From contig NZ_NMQW01000036.1 of NCBI RefSeq assembly GCF_002234615.1, positions 1 to 63,795 of the forward strand: a DNA stretch of 63,795 bases, written 5' to 3'. The stretch's first letter is position 1; every line of letters starts with the position of its first letter. Source of the DNA: Paenibacillus rigui (GTDB lineage Bacteria > Bacillota > Bacilli > Paenibacillales > NBRC-103111). The notes beneath the pieces are model-generated. The model made no database searches and was not told the origin of the DNA. It worked only from the letters and a program-made list of their open reading frames with translations. Of the stretch, positions 8,144 to 17,243 are shown piece by piece. A program made the translations under genes and the position numbers.

Positions 8144-8696
8144 GGTTCCTTACCTCCTGCCATTTTTGTTTGAGGAGTGCTTTTCCCCGGTACAATCGGG
8201 TTTCAATCGTTTTGATCGGGAGCTGGGTTATCTCGGAAATTTCCTGGTAAGAGAGCTGTTTGTAATGATATAGATACAGAATGAGCCGGTACTTATCCGG
8301 AAGCTCCGACAACATGCGTTGTACCGTATGCTGCTGTTCCTTTTGCAGAGCGACGGCTTCCGGTTCCTCGTCTCTGCTGCCAAACCACCCCTTGAGTTTA
8401 TCAACAATCGTCTGATGGGGTCTCCGCTTCTGCGCTCTTCGGTAATCCGTCACAACATTGGTGGCCAGCCGGTACAACCAGGTCGTAAATTTGGAATCGC
8501 CGCGAAAATAAATTAATGAACGATATAACTTAATAAAGATTTCTTGCGTTAAATCTTCGGCGGTTTCCCGATGTTCAACCATGCGGTAGACGAGCGTATA
8601 AATATAATTTTTGTGCCTCTCGATCAAGTGGCGGTACGCTTCGTCTTCCCCTTGACGGATCTGGTCGACCAATTGCTCATCCGTCAAATGTTCCAT
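8094..8696 (-). CDS. ECF RNA polymerase sigma factor (SigW-like)
   Basis: A 200-residue extracytoplasmic-function sigma factor. Region 2 (DLTQEIFIKLYRSLIYFRG, then FTTWLYRLATNVVTDYRR, about 48-90) recognises the -10 element. Region 4 (LPDKYRLILYLYHYKQLSYQEISEI, then TIETRLYRGKALLK, about 130-175) recognises the -35 element. It heads a four-gene operon with its anti-sigma, a TM2-like protein and a DUF4097 protein. The leader contains TGAAGG and CGTC spaced about as in SigW-type promoters, so autoregulation is possible but not proven. Confidence 0.88.
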   Translation of the reverse strand: MEHLTDEQLVDQIRQGEDEAYRHLIERHKNYIYTLVYRMVEHRETAEDLTQEIFIKLYRSLIYFRGDSKFTTWLYRLATNVVTDYRRAQKRRPHQTIVDKLKGWFGSRDEEPEAVALQKEQQHTVQRMLSELPDKYRLILYLYHYKQLSYQEISEITQLPIKTIETRLYRGKALLKQKWQEVRNHEQAASGRSAAAKISE

Positions 8697-8789
8697 CGTT
8701 TCACCGCCTTCGTCATACGTTCTGCTTTCTTAGACGCTCTGCATCGTATAACCCCTTCAATTTGCAAAAATAAATGGGCACAATCCTAT

Positions 8790-9482
8790 TTATTCGCATG
8801 AGACGGAATGAACGCCGCTCATTTGCTGCAGTTCTTCTACAACCGACGAGATTTGAGTGCCGCGCGACATACGCAGGGAAATAGAAATGATCATTTCGTG
8901 GCTCTCTCTTTCCGTTTCTTCTACCGTAAGCTTTCGAATATCGCTGCCTTTGCCTGTTAAGGTAGAGGAAATGCGGGTTAAGAGTCCCGGGCTCTCGTCC
9001 GCCTGAATGCGTAGAATGCGAAGCTTTTTTCCGTTAAAATATTTTTGCTCGACGACATTCAGCACCCACAAGCTCAAAAGCGATAACACGCACGTTAAAA
9101 TCGATGCATAATAAAATCCCGCTCCGGTGGCCAGCCCTATTGCCGCAACAACCCAAAGGGAAGCAGCCGTAGTAAGTCCCGTAATGGATTTACCCGTATA
9201 TAAAATAGTCCCCGCTCCCAAAAAGCCGATTCCGCTTATCACTTGTGCCGCAAGGCGGGCGGGATCCCGCTGAACATTAGCCAGCTTGGAAAATTCGGTA
9301 AAGCCATACATGGATAACAGCATGATAAGCGTCGATCCCAAACAAACAAGAATATGCGTTCGCAATCCAGCCGCATGGCTGCTGCGCTCCCGTTCAAAAC
9401 CGATTAATCCTCCGAGCAATACCGCTAATATAAGGCGAAGCGTAATATGTAGTTGATCAATATACCAAGGATTTGAAGCCAT
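8790..9482 (-). CDS. MgtC/SapB-family membrane protein
   Basis: A 230-residue protein with five membrane segments and a C-terminal ACT-like cytosolic domain (about 150-230). The family signature LGGLIGFERERSSHAAGLRTH and the GIGFLGAGTI motif are intact. MgtC proteins influence ATP synthase, phosphate and magnesium balance in other bacteria; the role here is unknown. It is monocistronic and precedes the divergent toroid-fold gene. Confidence 0.88.
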   Translation of the reverse strand: MASNPWYIDQLHITLRLILAVLLGGLIGFERERSSHAAGLRTHILVCLGSTLIMLLSMYGFTEFSKLANVQRDPARLAAQVISGIGFLGAGTILYTGKSITGLTTAASLWVVAAIGLATGAGFYYASILTCVLSLLSLWVLNVVEQKYFNGKKLRILRIQADESPGLLTRISSTLTGKGSDIRKLTVEETERESHEMIISISLRMSRGTQISSVVEELQQMSGVHSVSCE

Positions 9483-9572
9483 CCGGTATTCCCCCTTTTG
9501 TCCATTTACGATAATGAACCCTATTTTAACACGGTTTAGCCAGTCCTTGATAAACTTTTCAAAAAAAATCGG

Positions 9573-9600
9573 TTGACTTCCCTCGTCATGACAGTAGACT
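9573..9600 (+). promoter_or_regulatory. Promoter of the toroid-fold gene
   Basis: TTGACT (9573-9578) and TAGACT (9595-9600), spacer 16. The palindromic operator begins 11 bases further downstream. Confidence 0.45.
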
Positions 9601-9611
9601 TAAGTAAGAGA

Positions 9612-9623
9612 TGAAACGTTTCA
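9612..9623 (+). promoter_or_regulatory. LacI/CcpA-type operator
   Basis: Perfect 12-bp palindrome TGAAACGTTTCA with the central CG of LacI-family operators. It lies just downstream of the promoter and 42 bases before the start codon, so binding would block transcription. No lacI-family gene is nearby. Confidence 0.6.
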
Positions 9624-9665
9624 AGCCATGAATCATGAGCTATTCAGAATGGAGGATTTCAACAA

Positions 9666-11366
9666 ATGACTCACCCCCTGCTTACGGTAAACAATAGACG
9701 AAACCATATTATCCAACTGGCCGCACGCAAAGCGCTGGAGCTGCCTGTACTCCCAAGCGGCTTCTGGTTCCACAGCGATGTCCGTGACAACTACTATTAC
9801 GCCATTCATTTATATGCTTACTGCACTGACACGCAAGCAAGCAGCGAGCTGACACAAGAACAACGCAGGGACGGGCTCCAGATGGCCGTGGAAATGATCC
9901 GTAGGGTCATCCGGCTGCAGGTTCAGGATTCCGGGCATCCGATGTACGGACACTGGCCATTGAACCTGGGTACAGATCCCGACAACGCGCAGCCTAACGG
10001 GCTTCCCGTCGAGCTGATGGGCTGCCTGCTTCTATTGTTCTATCATCAATATCAAAATACACTGCCCGTGGAGCTAAAAAGCGAGCTGAACCTGTGCTTC
10101 GTTCATATTTATCACAGCCGTGTGCACCGGCTTCCGCTCGAACAAATTCATCATCATGAAGCCAAGCATACGGCATTGAAGCTGCTGCTTGGACACCAGT
10201 TCGATGATCAGGAGCTGTTGGAGCAAGGGATTCGTTGTGCGAAGCAGCAGCTTCACCATATCCGAAAATTCGGCTTTAAGGAATATGGTGCCCTGCCATG
10301 GCATTGGCACTGGATTCAGGCCTTCACCTGCGTATGGGAAATGGTAGAGCAGCCTGAGGCACGCGTTGTCACCGGAGACATGCTGGAAACGCTATGGCAG
10401 CTGCGGGCTCAATATTATTTGAGAGGTACGTGGGTAGGAGCACAATCCCGCCAATGGCCGCATGACGGACCAAAAGACAACAACACGCTGCTCGATTATA
10501 TTCAATTCGGCGATTTCCCGATGCCGGAGCAGATTGCCCGTTTGGAAGGAGCCGGCCTGTATACGTACGAGATTTCGAAGGAAGTAAGAAGGATCGGTAC
10601 GGATCGAACAAATGCCGTAGAAGTAAAGCGCCTGATCCGGTTCGCCGGGGCCGATGAAGTCGTAAAAGAAGAAGCCCATACGCATGCTTACATTGCACCG
10701 GATTATGCCGTCGGAGGAATTTGGGAACGCCGCGAGGAGTTCGACAATGAACAGCAGCGGTGGGACGTGACGTTGCCCTTGACCAATCCTTCCGCAAAGG
10801 ACGGTGTGAATCAGGCGTTCTTCTTCCATCCAGGAGCAAGGTACCAGCCTGGCGACGACCGCCATGCAAGCAATACCGGGGAGGTCCTGCTGCATAAAGA
10901 CGCGGTCATCCAGCTCTGGGAGCTGTCTTCGGCAGACCAGGAGACGGCTTACCCTGCCCTTGTCGGCTGCCTGCCTAAAGGAGACTGGCACTTTACGAAA
11001 CGAAGCGGCTACGGCCAAGTAGGCGGTGTGTACCTGGTATTTCATTCGATGAATGATTTTACGGTGGAGGAAAAAGGGGATCGTTTGTCTGTCTTGTGCC
11101 CTTTCCAAGCCGGAAAAAACGGGATTGTCATTGAGGCGATGCCGGCGAATGAGGCTGAGCAGCTGGGCGGCGTGAGTACGGCGGCATTTGCGGCCATGCG
11201 AAAGGAACAGCGGGCTGGCTTTGCAGAGGAGGAAGCGGCGGGAACGCTAAAGCTAGCTGCACAGTATGTCACCCGAAGGGGGGATGTGCTGGAATTGAAT
11301 ACAGCAAAAAAGGCCTCCGTAAACGGAAAGCCTATTGCCTGGGAAGAATATACGATCAGCGGGTGA
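9666..11366 (+). CDS. Putative polysaccharide-lyase-like protein (toroid plus beta-sandwich)
   Basis: A 566-residue cytosolic protein with no signal peptide. The N-terminal half (about 1-290) is helical with repeated Trp/His/Tyr clusters such as GHWPLN, EIHHHEAKHTALKLL in parts, and ALPWHWHWIQA, resembling an (alpha/alpha) toroid. The C-terminal half (about 300-566) is beta-rich, as in heparinase or alginate-lyase-like proteins. An AGGAGG-type site precedes the ATG. The LacI-type operator suggests induction by a sugar. The enzymatic assignment is inference from overall shape; I cannot place catalytic residues. Confidence 0.5.
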   Translation: MTHPLLTVNNRRNHIIQLAARKALELPVLPSGFWFHSDVRDNYYYAIHLYAYCTDTQASSELTQEQRRDGLQMAVEMIRRVIRLQVQDSGHPMYGHWPLNLGTDPDNAQPNGLPVELMGCLLLLFYHQYQNTLPVELKSELNLCFVHIYHSRVHRLPLEQIHHHEAKHTALKLLLGHQFDDQELLEQGIRCAKQQLHHIRKFGFKEYGALPWHWHWIQAFTCVWEMVEQPEARVVTGDMLETLWQLRAQYYLRGTWVGAQSRQWPHDGPKDNNTLLDYIQFGDFPMPEQIARLEGAGLYTYEISKEVRRIGTDRTNAVEVKRLIRFAGADEVVKEEAHTHAYIAPDYAVGGIWERREEFDNEQQRWDVTLPLTNPSAKDGVNQAFFFHPGARYQPGDDRHASNTGEVLLHKDAVIQLWELSSADQETAYPALVGCLPKGDWHFTKRSGYGQVGGVYLVFHSMNDFTVEEKGDRLSVLCPFQAGKNGIVIEAMPANEAEQLGGVSTAAFAAMRKEQRAGFAEEEAAGTLKLAAQYVTRRGDVLELNTAKKASVNGKPIAWEEYTISG

Positions 11367-11829
11367 GCGGGCTGGGTGCCGTTTTATGATATACGGTCAA
11401 AGTAATGCCCGGCGCCACTTCCATGACCTGACCGGGCTCATACCCGAACTTCGTATATAAGCGTACGGCCGGTTCATTATTTGTACCGGTCGATACCCTG
11501 ATCATTAAGCCGGGAACTGCCAAGCTCTCGGCATATTGCAGCAGCTGCGTCGCAATGCCTTGACGGAAAGCATCCGGGTGAACCATCATCCGGCACAACG
11601 TCATTTCTTTGGGTCCCTGCTTAACCGAAACCGCTCCTGTCAGCTTGTTATCCTCATCATAGTAGCCGAAGAAGCACTCTCCGGATTCCCTTAAGGTTTT
11701 GGGTGAATCCCACAAAGGGGGGATTTCCTTGAACCCGATCAATTCGGCTTCCACCCGGTAGGATAGCTGTTGCAGAAACAGCAGATCCAATACTTGATGA
11801 TGATCAGTTAAATCAATCTTACGGATCAT
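11356..11829 (-). CDS. GNAT-family N-acetyltransferase
   Basis: A 157-residue acetyl-CoA-dependent acyltransferase. Motif A is visible as MMVHPDAFRQGIATQLLQYAE (in two pieces, about 85-105), with the R/Q-x-x-G-x-A acetyl-CoA loop, and motif B follows with NEPAVRLYTKFGYE. Substrate is unknown. It is convergent with the preceding gene and overlaps its end by 11 bases. A Shine-Dalgarno (GGAGG) precedes the ATG. Confidence 0.85.
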   Translation of the reverse strand: MIRKIDLTDHHQVLDLLFLQQLSYRVEAELIGFKEIPPLWDSPKTLRESGECFFGYYDEDNKLTGAVSVKQGPKEMTLCRMMVHPDAFRQGIATQLLQYAESLAVPGLMIRVSTGTNNEPAVRLYTKFGYEPGQVMEVAPGITLTVYHKTAPSPLTR

Positions 11830-11954
11830 AAGGTCCCCTCCTGGATGGCTTCAGCTCGTTTAAGCTAGAGTATACAACAGGTGGGGACTCTCAATCCACT
11901 CCTCTTCAGGAAAAAACCGGAATCCTTAACCTCTCCGGGTATATTACCGTAATA

Positions 11955-12518
11955 TTAGGATTTTAAAACGTCGTGGTCCACGTAACGTTCTCCGTTCAAT
12001 TGGCTAATCACATTGATAGCTACCTTAGCTCCGTCTCCAGCGGTAATGATAGCATGTACACTAACTCCTGCTACGGTTCCCGCTGCCCAAATCCCGTCAA
12101 TATTCGTCTTTCCATCGGCATCTACATCAATGACAGTTTTAATCCGCGGTTCCGTACCGTTCTTGGTCCGGATTCCTGCCTTTTCAGCCAGATCGACTCC
12201 GAGCCCTGTCGCCAAAATAACCTGGTTGGCATCAAAAGCTCCGTTTTCGGTTTCAATATGGAAGCCTGTCTCCGTTTTCGTTACGTTCTGAACCGTACTC
12301 GTCAACAGCTCAGCGCCAAATTTGACCGCCTGTTTCTTACCGATCTCTACAAGATCCGGTCCGGTCATTTCCAGGATACCGTAATAATTTTCGAACCAAG
12401 CTCTCTTCGTTATGCTTTTGTCATTATCAATCACTAGCGTTTTTTTGCCGGCTTTGGCCGCAAAGAGCGCAGCGCTCGCTCCGGCAGGCCCTGCACCAAT
12501 AATAGCGATATCGTACAT
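11955..12518 (-). CDS. Thioredoxin-reductase-like FAD oxidoreductase, short form
   Basis: About 187 residues. The N-terminal FAD-binding GAGPAGASAALFAA motif and the late GIWAAGTVAGVSVHAIITAGDGA motif are those of thioredoxin-reductase-like flavoproteins, but the NADPH domain and the CxxC redox pair are absent and the protein is about half the usual length. I choose the ATG at 12518 (GAGGTG upstream). It is divergent from an HxlR regulator, which probably controls it. It may be an electron-transfer or oxidative-stress flavoprotein; the substrate is unknown. Confidence 0.8.
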   Translation of the reverse strand: MYDIAIIGAGPAGASAALFAAKAGKKTLVIDNDKSITKRAWFENYYGILEMTGPDLVEIGKKQAVKFGAELLTSTVQNVTKTETGFHIETENGAFDANQVILATGLGVDLAEKAGIRTKNGTEPRIKTVIDVDADGKTNIDGIWAAGTVAGVSVHAIITAGDGAKVAINVISQLNGERYVDHDVLKS

Positions 12519-12651
12519 GTTCAGCACCTCATTTTCATTTTGTGGTCTTCGTTACACGTTTTTTCCAAGCTTATTATGCCCAGATTTCATTTTTCTTTCC
12601 AATTCCTATACAATATATAGTATAAAGTATAGAAACTAATCGGATAAGTAA

Positions 12652-12665
12652 GCACTTTAAAGTGC
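12652..12665. promoter_or_regulatory. Palindromic operator candidate for the HxlR regulator
   Basis: Perfect 14-bp palindrome GCACTTTAAAGTGC in the divergent region between the flavoprotein gene and the HxlR gene, 40 bases before the HxlR start. Confidence 0.5.
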
Positions 12666-12704
12666 CTTAGTTTCCTAAATGATACCAAAGGGAGATGACG
12701 GTTG

Positions 12705-13043
12705 ATGGAAAAAATCCCGGAATTATGTCATGTAGACGATGCTTTAAGCATTTTGTCGGGAAAATGGAAGCCCATTATTTTATTGCATCTGCTGCACAAG
12801 GGCACGTTAAGATTTAACACGCTGAAGCGAAGTGTACCCGGGATCACGCAGAAAATGCTGACGGTACAGTTACGCGAGCTTGAGGATGAGGACATTATCC
12901 GCCGTGTCGTATTCCCGGAGATTCCACCCAAGGTGGAATACAGCATGACAGACTACGGCCGAAGCCTTGAGCCCGTTCTGGAAGCGATGCATCAGTGGGG
13001 GACCCGGCATTCGCTGCGAAAGCAGGAAAAAAAAGACTGTTGA
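12705..13043 (+). CDS. HxlR-family winged-helix transcriptional regulator
   Basis: About 112 residues. It has the HxlR signature: SGKWKPIILLHLL near residue 17, RFNTLKRSVPGITQKMLTVQLRELE as the recognition region, and a beta-wing PPKVEYSMTDYGRSL. There is one cysteine near the N-terminus (ELCHVDDA), the position used for redox or aldehyde sensing in relatives such as HypR and YodB. Start is the ATG at 12705 (a TTG lies just before it). It is divergent from the flavoprotein gene. Its stop lies inside the shared terminator hairpin. Confidence 0.88.
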   Translation: MEKIPELCHVDDALSILSGKWKPIILLHLLHKGTLRFNTLKRSVPGITQKMLTVQLRELEDEDIIRRVVFPEIPPKVEYSMTDYGRSLEPVLEAMHQWGTRHSLRKQEKKDC

Positions 13044-13062
13044 GAGCATCGTCTCAACAGTC
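13035..13062. terminator. Bidirectional terminator between hxlR and gatB
   Basis: Perfect 11-bp stem GACTGTTGAGA / TCTCAACAGTC with a 6-base loop. An A-run on the left gives U on the minus strand and CGCTTTT follows on the plus strand, so it can stop both convergent transcripts. Confidence 0.9.
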
Positions 13063-13104
13063 CGCTTTTGGGTCGGACAGACCTTGCCGGTCTGCCCAGA
13101 ATTA

Positions 13105-14550
13105 TTATTGATTCAATCCGTCGAGAATGAGCTTGTTTACCAAGCCCGGGTTGGCCTTGCCCTTCGTTTCTTTCATGACCTGGCCGACCAGGAAGCCCAC
13201 GGCTTTGTCTTTCCCCGCTTTAAAATCAGCGACCGATTGCGGGTTGTTCGCAATGACTTGATCTACGACCGCTTTAATCGCACCTTCGTCGCTGATCTGG
13301 ACAAGTCCTTGCTCCTCTACAATCGTCTGCGGATCCTTACCAGTCTCCAGCATCGATTTAAAGACGGTTTTGGCGATCTTGCTGCTGATCGTTCCTTTTT
13401 CCATCAGACCGATCATTTCACCCAGGCCCTTGCCTGTGATTTTCACATCACTCAGCTCCTGGTTGTTTGCATTCAGGAAGCCAAGCAGGTCGCCCATGAT
13501 CCAGTTGGATACCGCTTTGGCATCCTTCGTATAGTTCAGGCTCTCCTCGAAGAAATCTGCGATTTTGATCGAGGACGTAATGACCTCCGCATCGTAGCTT
13601 GGCAAGCCGTACTCGCTCACATAGCGGGCTTTGCGCGCATCCGGAAGCTCCGGAATGCTGGCTTTGACACGAGCCTTCCACTCCTCGTCGATGTACAAGC
13701 GAACCAAATCCGGATCCGGGAAGTAGCGATAATCGTGCGCCTCTTCCTTGCTCCGCATCATAAGCGTCTTGCCTTGCGCCTCGTCCCAGCGGCGGGTTTC
13801 CTGAACAACGGTACCCCCACTGTTCAGCACATCCGCTTGACGCCATTCTTCATACTCAAGACCCTTCTGCACGCCGCGGAAGGAGTTCATGTTCTTCAAT
13901 TCGGCGCGGGTTCCGAATTTCTCCTGCCCATACGGACGAATACTGATGTTCGCGTCGCAGCGAAGGGAGCCTTCCTCCATCTTCACGTCCGATACGTCAC
14001 AGTACTGCATAATCGCTTTCAGCTTCTCCAGGTAAGCACGCGCTTCCTCGGGAGAACGCAAGTCCGGCTCCGATACAATCTCAATCAGCGGCGTTCCTAC
14101 GCGGTTAAAATCCGCCAGTGACGCATAGCCGCCATCCACGTGCGTCAGCTTTCCTGCGTCTTCTTCCAGATGGACACGCGTGACGCCGATACGCTTCGTC
14201 TGTCCGTTCACTTCAATCTCAATCCAGCCGTGCTCGCCAATCGGCTTGTCATATTGTGAAATCTGGTACGCCTTGGGCGAATCCGGGTAAAAATAGTTTT
14301 TGCGGTCGAACTTGCTGTCCGTTGCGATCTGGCAGTTCAAAGCCATAGCCGCTTTCATTGCATATTCAACGGCTTGCTTGTTCAGAACCGGCAAAACCCC
14401 CGGATAGCCGAGGCATACCGGGCACGTATGTGTGTTAGGCGGGGCTCCGAATTCCGTGGAGCATCCGCAAAATATTTTGGACTGTGTGTGCAGTTCTACG
14501 TGTACTTCCAGACCGATGACCGTTTCATACTTCGTTTCTGTTGCTGACAT
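13105..14550 (-). CDS. gatB: Glutamyl/aspartyl-tRNA amidotransferase subunit B
   Basis: GatB binds misacylated Glu-tRNA(Gln) or Asp-tRNA(Asn) and activates the acyl group with ATP, while GatA supplies ammonia. The 481-residue length matches the family. Visible are [22 protein letters not shown], the zinc-site cysteines CGC and CPVC, and the [18 protein letters not shown]-type cradle motif (here [15 protein letters not shown]). The C-terminal tail (about 330-480) is the YqeY-like helical tRNA-binding domain. It is the last gene of gatCAB, 29 bases after gatA. Confidence 0.97.
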   Translation of the reverse strand: MSATETKYETVIGLEVHVELHTQSKIFCGCSTEFGAPPNTHTCPVCLGYPGVLPVLNKQAVEYAMKAAMALNCQIATDSKFDRKNYFYPDSPKAYQISQYDKPIGEHGWIEIEVNGQTKRIGVTRVHLEEDAGKLTHVDGGYASLADFNRVGTPLIEIVSEPDLRSPEEARAYLEKLKAIMQYCDVSDVKMEEGSLRCDANISIRPYGQEKFGTRAELKNMNSFRGVQKGLEYEEWRQADVLNSGGTVVQETRRWDEAQGKTLMMRSKEEAHDYRYFPDPDLVRLYIDEEWKARVKASIPELPDARKARYVSEYGLPSYDAEVITSSIKIADFFEESLNYTKDAKAVSNWIMGDLLGFLNANNQELSDVKITGKGLGEMIGLMEKGTISSKIAKTVFKSMLETGKDPQTIVEEQGLVQISDEGAIKAVVDQVIANNPQSVADFKAGKDKAVGFLVGQVMKETKGKANPGLVNKLILDGLNQ

Positions 14551-14579
14551 GCTGGTTTGCTCCTTTCCTGCTAATAGTA

Positions 14580-16040
14580 TTACAGCTGTGGGCGTAGCTT
14601 GTGATGCTCCGTATGTTGCTCGTAGGCATGGGCCACGCGCAATACCGTGGATTCATCCAGCGGCTTGCCGATAATTTGAAGACCAACCGGAAGACCGTCC
14701 ACCAAACCGCATGGAACACTGATAGCAGGAACGCCGGCCAGATTCACGGGAATCGTCAATATATCGTTCAAATACATTGTCATCGGATCGTCGACCTGCG
14801 AGCCTACTTTAAAGGCGGTCGTTGGGGCCGTGGGTCCGATAACCACGTCATAGTTTTCGAATACTTTATCAAAATCCTGCTTGATCAAGGTGCGCACTTT
14901 TTGCGCCTTCAGATAATACGCATCATAGTAACCGGAGCTGAGTGCATACGTGCCCAGCATGATACGACGTTTCACTTCCGGACCGAAGCCTTCGCTGCGG
15001 GATGTATGATAGAGGTCCAGCAGGTTCTTAGGGTTCTCCGCGCGAACACCATAGCGGACGCCGTCAAACCGCGCCAGGTTGGACGAGGCTTCGGAAGAAG
15101 CCAGCAGGTAATAGGTTGCAACGGCGTATTCGGAGTGAGGCAAGGATACCTCCTCCACAACTGCGCCGAGGCCTTCCAGCACCTTCAAGGCGGAAAGCAC
15201 GGCATCGCGAACCTTCGGATCAATCCCCTCGCCTAAATATTCCTTCGGAACGGCGACCCGCAAGCCTTGAACGTCGCCGGTCAGTGCGCTGAGATAATCC
15301 GGAATTTCCACGTTAGCCGAGGTGGAGTCAGCGGAGTCGTGTCCTGCGATCGCTTGAAGCAGATACGCGCTGTCTTCGACATTTTTGGTTAAAGGTCCGA
15401 TTTGGTCCAAGGAGGACGCAAAGGCTACCAATCCAAAACGGGATACAAGCCCGTAGGTAGGCTTCAGACCGACAATACCGCAATAAGCCGCAGGCTGGCG
15501 AATCGAGCCGCCCGTATCCGAGCCAAGGGAGAAGTAAACTTCTCCGGCTGCAACCGATGCTGCCGAGCCGCCGCTGGAGCCGCCGGGCACGTATTCCACA
15601 TTCCACGGGTTATAGGTCGGCTGGAAGCTGGAATTTTCGTTCGAGCCGCCCATCGCGAACTCATCCATGTTCAATTTGCCGATAGAGATCGCTTGAGCTT
15701 CCTTCAGCTTGCGAACGACCGTGGCATCGTATACAGGATTGAAATTGCGCAAAAATTGACTCGCACAGGTCGTCGTCACGCCTTCAGTCACGATATTATC
15801 CTTAATACCGATAGGCAGTCCGAACAGCAGCCCTCTGGAATCGCTCCCTGCTGCAAGCTGCCCGTCCAAGGCTTTGGCCGCCGCGCGGGCATTCTCTTCG
15901 TCAAGCTTCAGGAACGCTTTTACTTTGCCGTCGACTTGTCCGATCCGTTCGTAAGACGCGTCCACCAAATCGGAGACGGATATTTCCTTGGCGCTAAGCC
16001 GAGTATGTACTTCTTGTAATTTGAGATCAAATAAAGACAA
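14580..16040 (-). CDS. gatA: Glutamyl/aspartyl-tRNA amidotransferase subunit A
   Basis: The glutaminase/amidase subunit that releases ammonia for GatB. The 486-residue amidase-signature protein has the Ser-cisSer-Lys triad: K80 in [10 protein letters not shown]155 in GGSSGGSA and S179 in [12 protein letters not shown]. It lies between gatC and gatB in one operon. Together these genes replace glutaminyl- and often asparaginyl-tRNA synthetase in this lineage. Confidence 0.97.
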   Translation of the reverse strand: MSLFDLKLQEVHTRLSAKEISVSDLVDASYERIGQVDGKVKAFLKLDEENARAAAKALDGQLAAGSDSRGLLFGLPIGIKDNIVTEGVTTTCASQFLRNFNPVYDATVVRKLKEAQAISIGKLNMDEFAMGGSNENSSFQPTYNPWNVEYVPGGSSGGSAASVAAGEVYFSLGSDTGGSIRQPAAYCGIVGLKPTYGLVSRFGLVAFASSLDQIGPLTKNVEDSAYLLQAIAGHDSADSTSANVEIPDYLSALTGDVQGLRVAVPKEYLGEGIDPKVRDAVLSALKVLEGLGAVVEEVSLPHSEYAVATYYLLASSEASSNLARFDGVRYGVRAENPKNLLDLYHTSRSEGFGPEVKRRIMLGTYALSSGYYDAYYLKAQKVRTLIKQDFDKVFENYDVVIGPTAPTTAFKVGSQVDDPMTMYLNDILTIPVNLAGVPAISVPCGLVDGLPVGLQIIGKPLDESTVLRVAHAYEQHTEHHKLRPQL

Positions 16041-16096
16041 AACTGCGTCCTCCCTTCAGCTGTTGCAAACTGTTTCCAATCGTTCCTCGCTTTGTA

Positions 16097-16384
16097 CTAC
16101 TCCAATACAGCAGGCACTTTAATTTGTCCGTCTTCTTCATCCGGCGCATTAAGCAATACTTTTTCAATCGGCAAGGAAGGTCGGGACACATCCTCACGCA
16201 TCACATTCACCAGAGGCATCGGATGGCTGGTCGGCTCTACATTGTCGGTATCCAGCTCGTTCAATTTCTCCGCATATTTTAAAATGGCGTTCAGCTGCTC
16301 TGTGAACTTTTGTTTTTCCTGTTCGCTCAGCTCAAGTCTCGCCAGTTTGGCCACGTGCTCTACATTTTGGATCGTAATACTCAT
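16097..16384 (-). CDS. gatC: Glutamyl/aspartyl-tRNA amidotransferase subunit C
   Basis: A 95-residue protein that wraps around GatA and stabilises the GatCAB complex. It has the typical N-terminus with [16 protein letters not shown] and the conserved C-terminal region [12 protein letters not shown] strong Shine-Dalgarno (GGGAGG) precedes the ATG. It is first in the operon and 56 bases ahead of gatA. Confidence 0.95.
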   Translation of the reverse strand: MSITIQNVEHVAKLARLELSEQEKQKFTEQLNAILKYAEKLNELDTDNVEPTSHPMPLVNVMREDVSRPSLPIEKVLLNAPDEEDGQIKVPAVLE

Positions 16385-16465
16385 CGCTTGCCTCCCGCTT
16401 CAATATGTCCTGCTAAAGCCGTACCTCAACAAAATTCGACAGCTTTGCTGAAAATTCATCTCCTT

Positions 16466-16494
16466 ATTATAAACTAGATAGAATTTGAACTCAA
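16466..16494 (-). promoter_or_regulatory. gatCAB promoter
   Basis: Minus strand: -35 TTGAGT (16489-16494), -10 TATAAT (16466-16471) perfect, spacer 17. It gives a leader of about 75 bases before gatC. The rest of 16385-16740 holds only this promoter and the terminator at 16629-16670. Confidence 0.75.
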
Positions 16495-16628
16495 TTGCCT
16501 GGCCGTTTAAATATCGAGACGGTCTAGTGCTCCACTTATTCATTTCCTGATATAATAGGAAGCATACTATTTTCAAGGGAAAAGCGGTGCCGTCATTTAC
16601 AAGAAAAAAGCAGTACGGCGTTAACAGG

Positions 16629-16670
16629 AAAAAGCCTGCCTTAAGTCCCAAGGGGACTAGAAAGCAAGCT
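16629..16670 (-). terminator. Terminator of the 16741-17121 gene
   Basis: Minus strand: a long stem with AGTCCC/GGGACT at its tip and AGCTTGC/GGCAGGCT at its base, followed by five U. It is 70 bases past the gene and before the gat promoter. Confidence 0.7.
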
Positions 16671-16740
16671 GTAGGGTGAATCATCCGGCTCTTATGCAAA
16701 ATAGCAAGCTGTTGAAAGATACACCGTGCATCCGAAGAGG

Positions 16741-17121
16741 TCAAATCCAAGCCTTTAAGTTGACTTGCTTGATAAAATCGGCCTGGGACTGAACTTCCTT
16801 GGCGGCCTCCACAGGCTCCTCTTCCTGTTCTTCTCCGTTCATAATGCGGCGGAACAGCTCTTCGTTGCGGGTTGCCAGTGCGAAATCAATCAAAGCCTCC
16901 CGCTCCAACCGGTCCACTTCCTGCTGAATTAACACTTCCTCCAGCTCGATGTCGGCTCCGCAAACGAAAAAATGCTTATTTATTTTAGGAATACGAACGA
17001 CGTAATCAAACACGTTGTCCGCATTGCGATCGTAAGCAATGATGTATCCGTACTCGCCGACAGGCAAGTTTTGTTCGAAGCTGTCTGCTACGATAATTAC
17101 TTTTTGTCCCAAGCGCAGCAT
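16741..17121 (-). CDS. Conserved hypothetical protein with SH3-like N-terminus
   Basis: A 126-residue acidic cytosolic protein. The first 55 residues (LRLGQKVIIVADSFEQNLPVG, then GYIIAYDRN) look like a small beta-barrel similar to KOW or SH3-like folds. The rest is a charged helical region with LIQQEVDRLEREALIDFAL and an acidic EEQEEEPVE linker. A clear GGGGAGG precedes the ATG. It has its own terminator. No function can be assigned. Confidence 0.7.
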   Translation of the reverse strand: MLRLGQKVIIVADSFEQNLPVGEYGYIIAYDRNADNVFDYVVRIPKINKHFFVCGADIELEEVLIQQEVDRLEREALIDFALATRNEELFRRIMNGEEQEEEPVEAAKEVQSQADFIKQVNLKAWI

Positions 17122-17243
17122 ATGCCATTCCTCCCCAAGACTAACGTGTCTATCTATTCATGCCCGAAAAGGTAACGATGAAAATGGGCTCAACTATGCA
17201 ATCGAGGTGTTCCATGTTTCGAGATAAAAGAAGGATTCGAGCG

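Noticed and set aside
10392-11108. Leftward open frame of 238 codons
   Set aside because: Antisense to the toroid-fold gene, without a ribosome site or recognisable pattern.
12967-14121. Rightward open frame of 384 codons
   Set aside because: It runs opposite gatB, an unmistakable gene; it is a shadow caused by GC-biased codons.
16400-16750. Leftward open frame of 116 codons upstream of gatC
   Set aside because: It spans the terminator at 16629-16670 and the gat promoter; composition is not protein-like.
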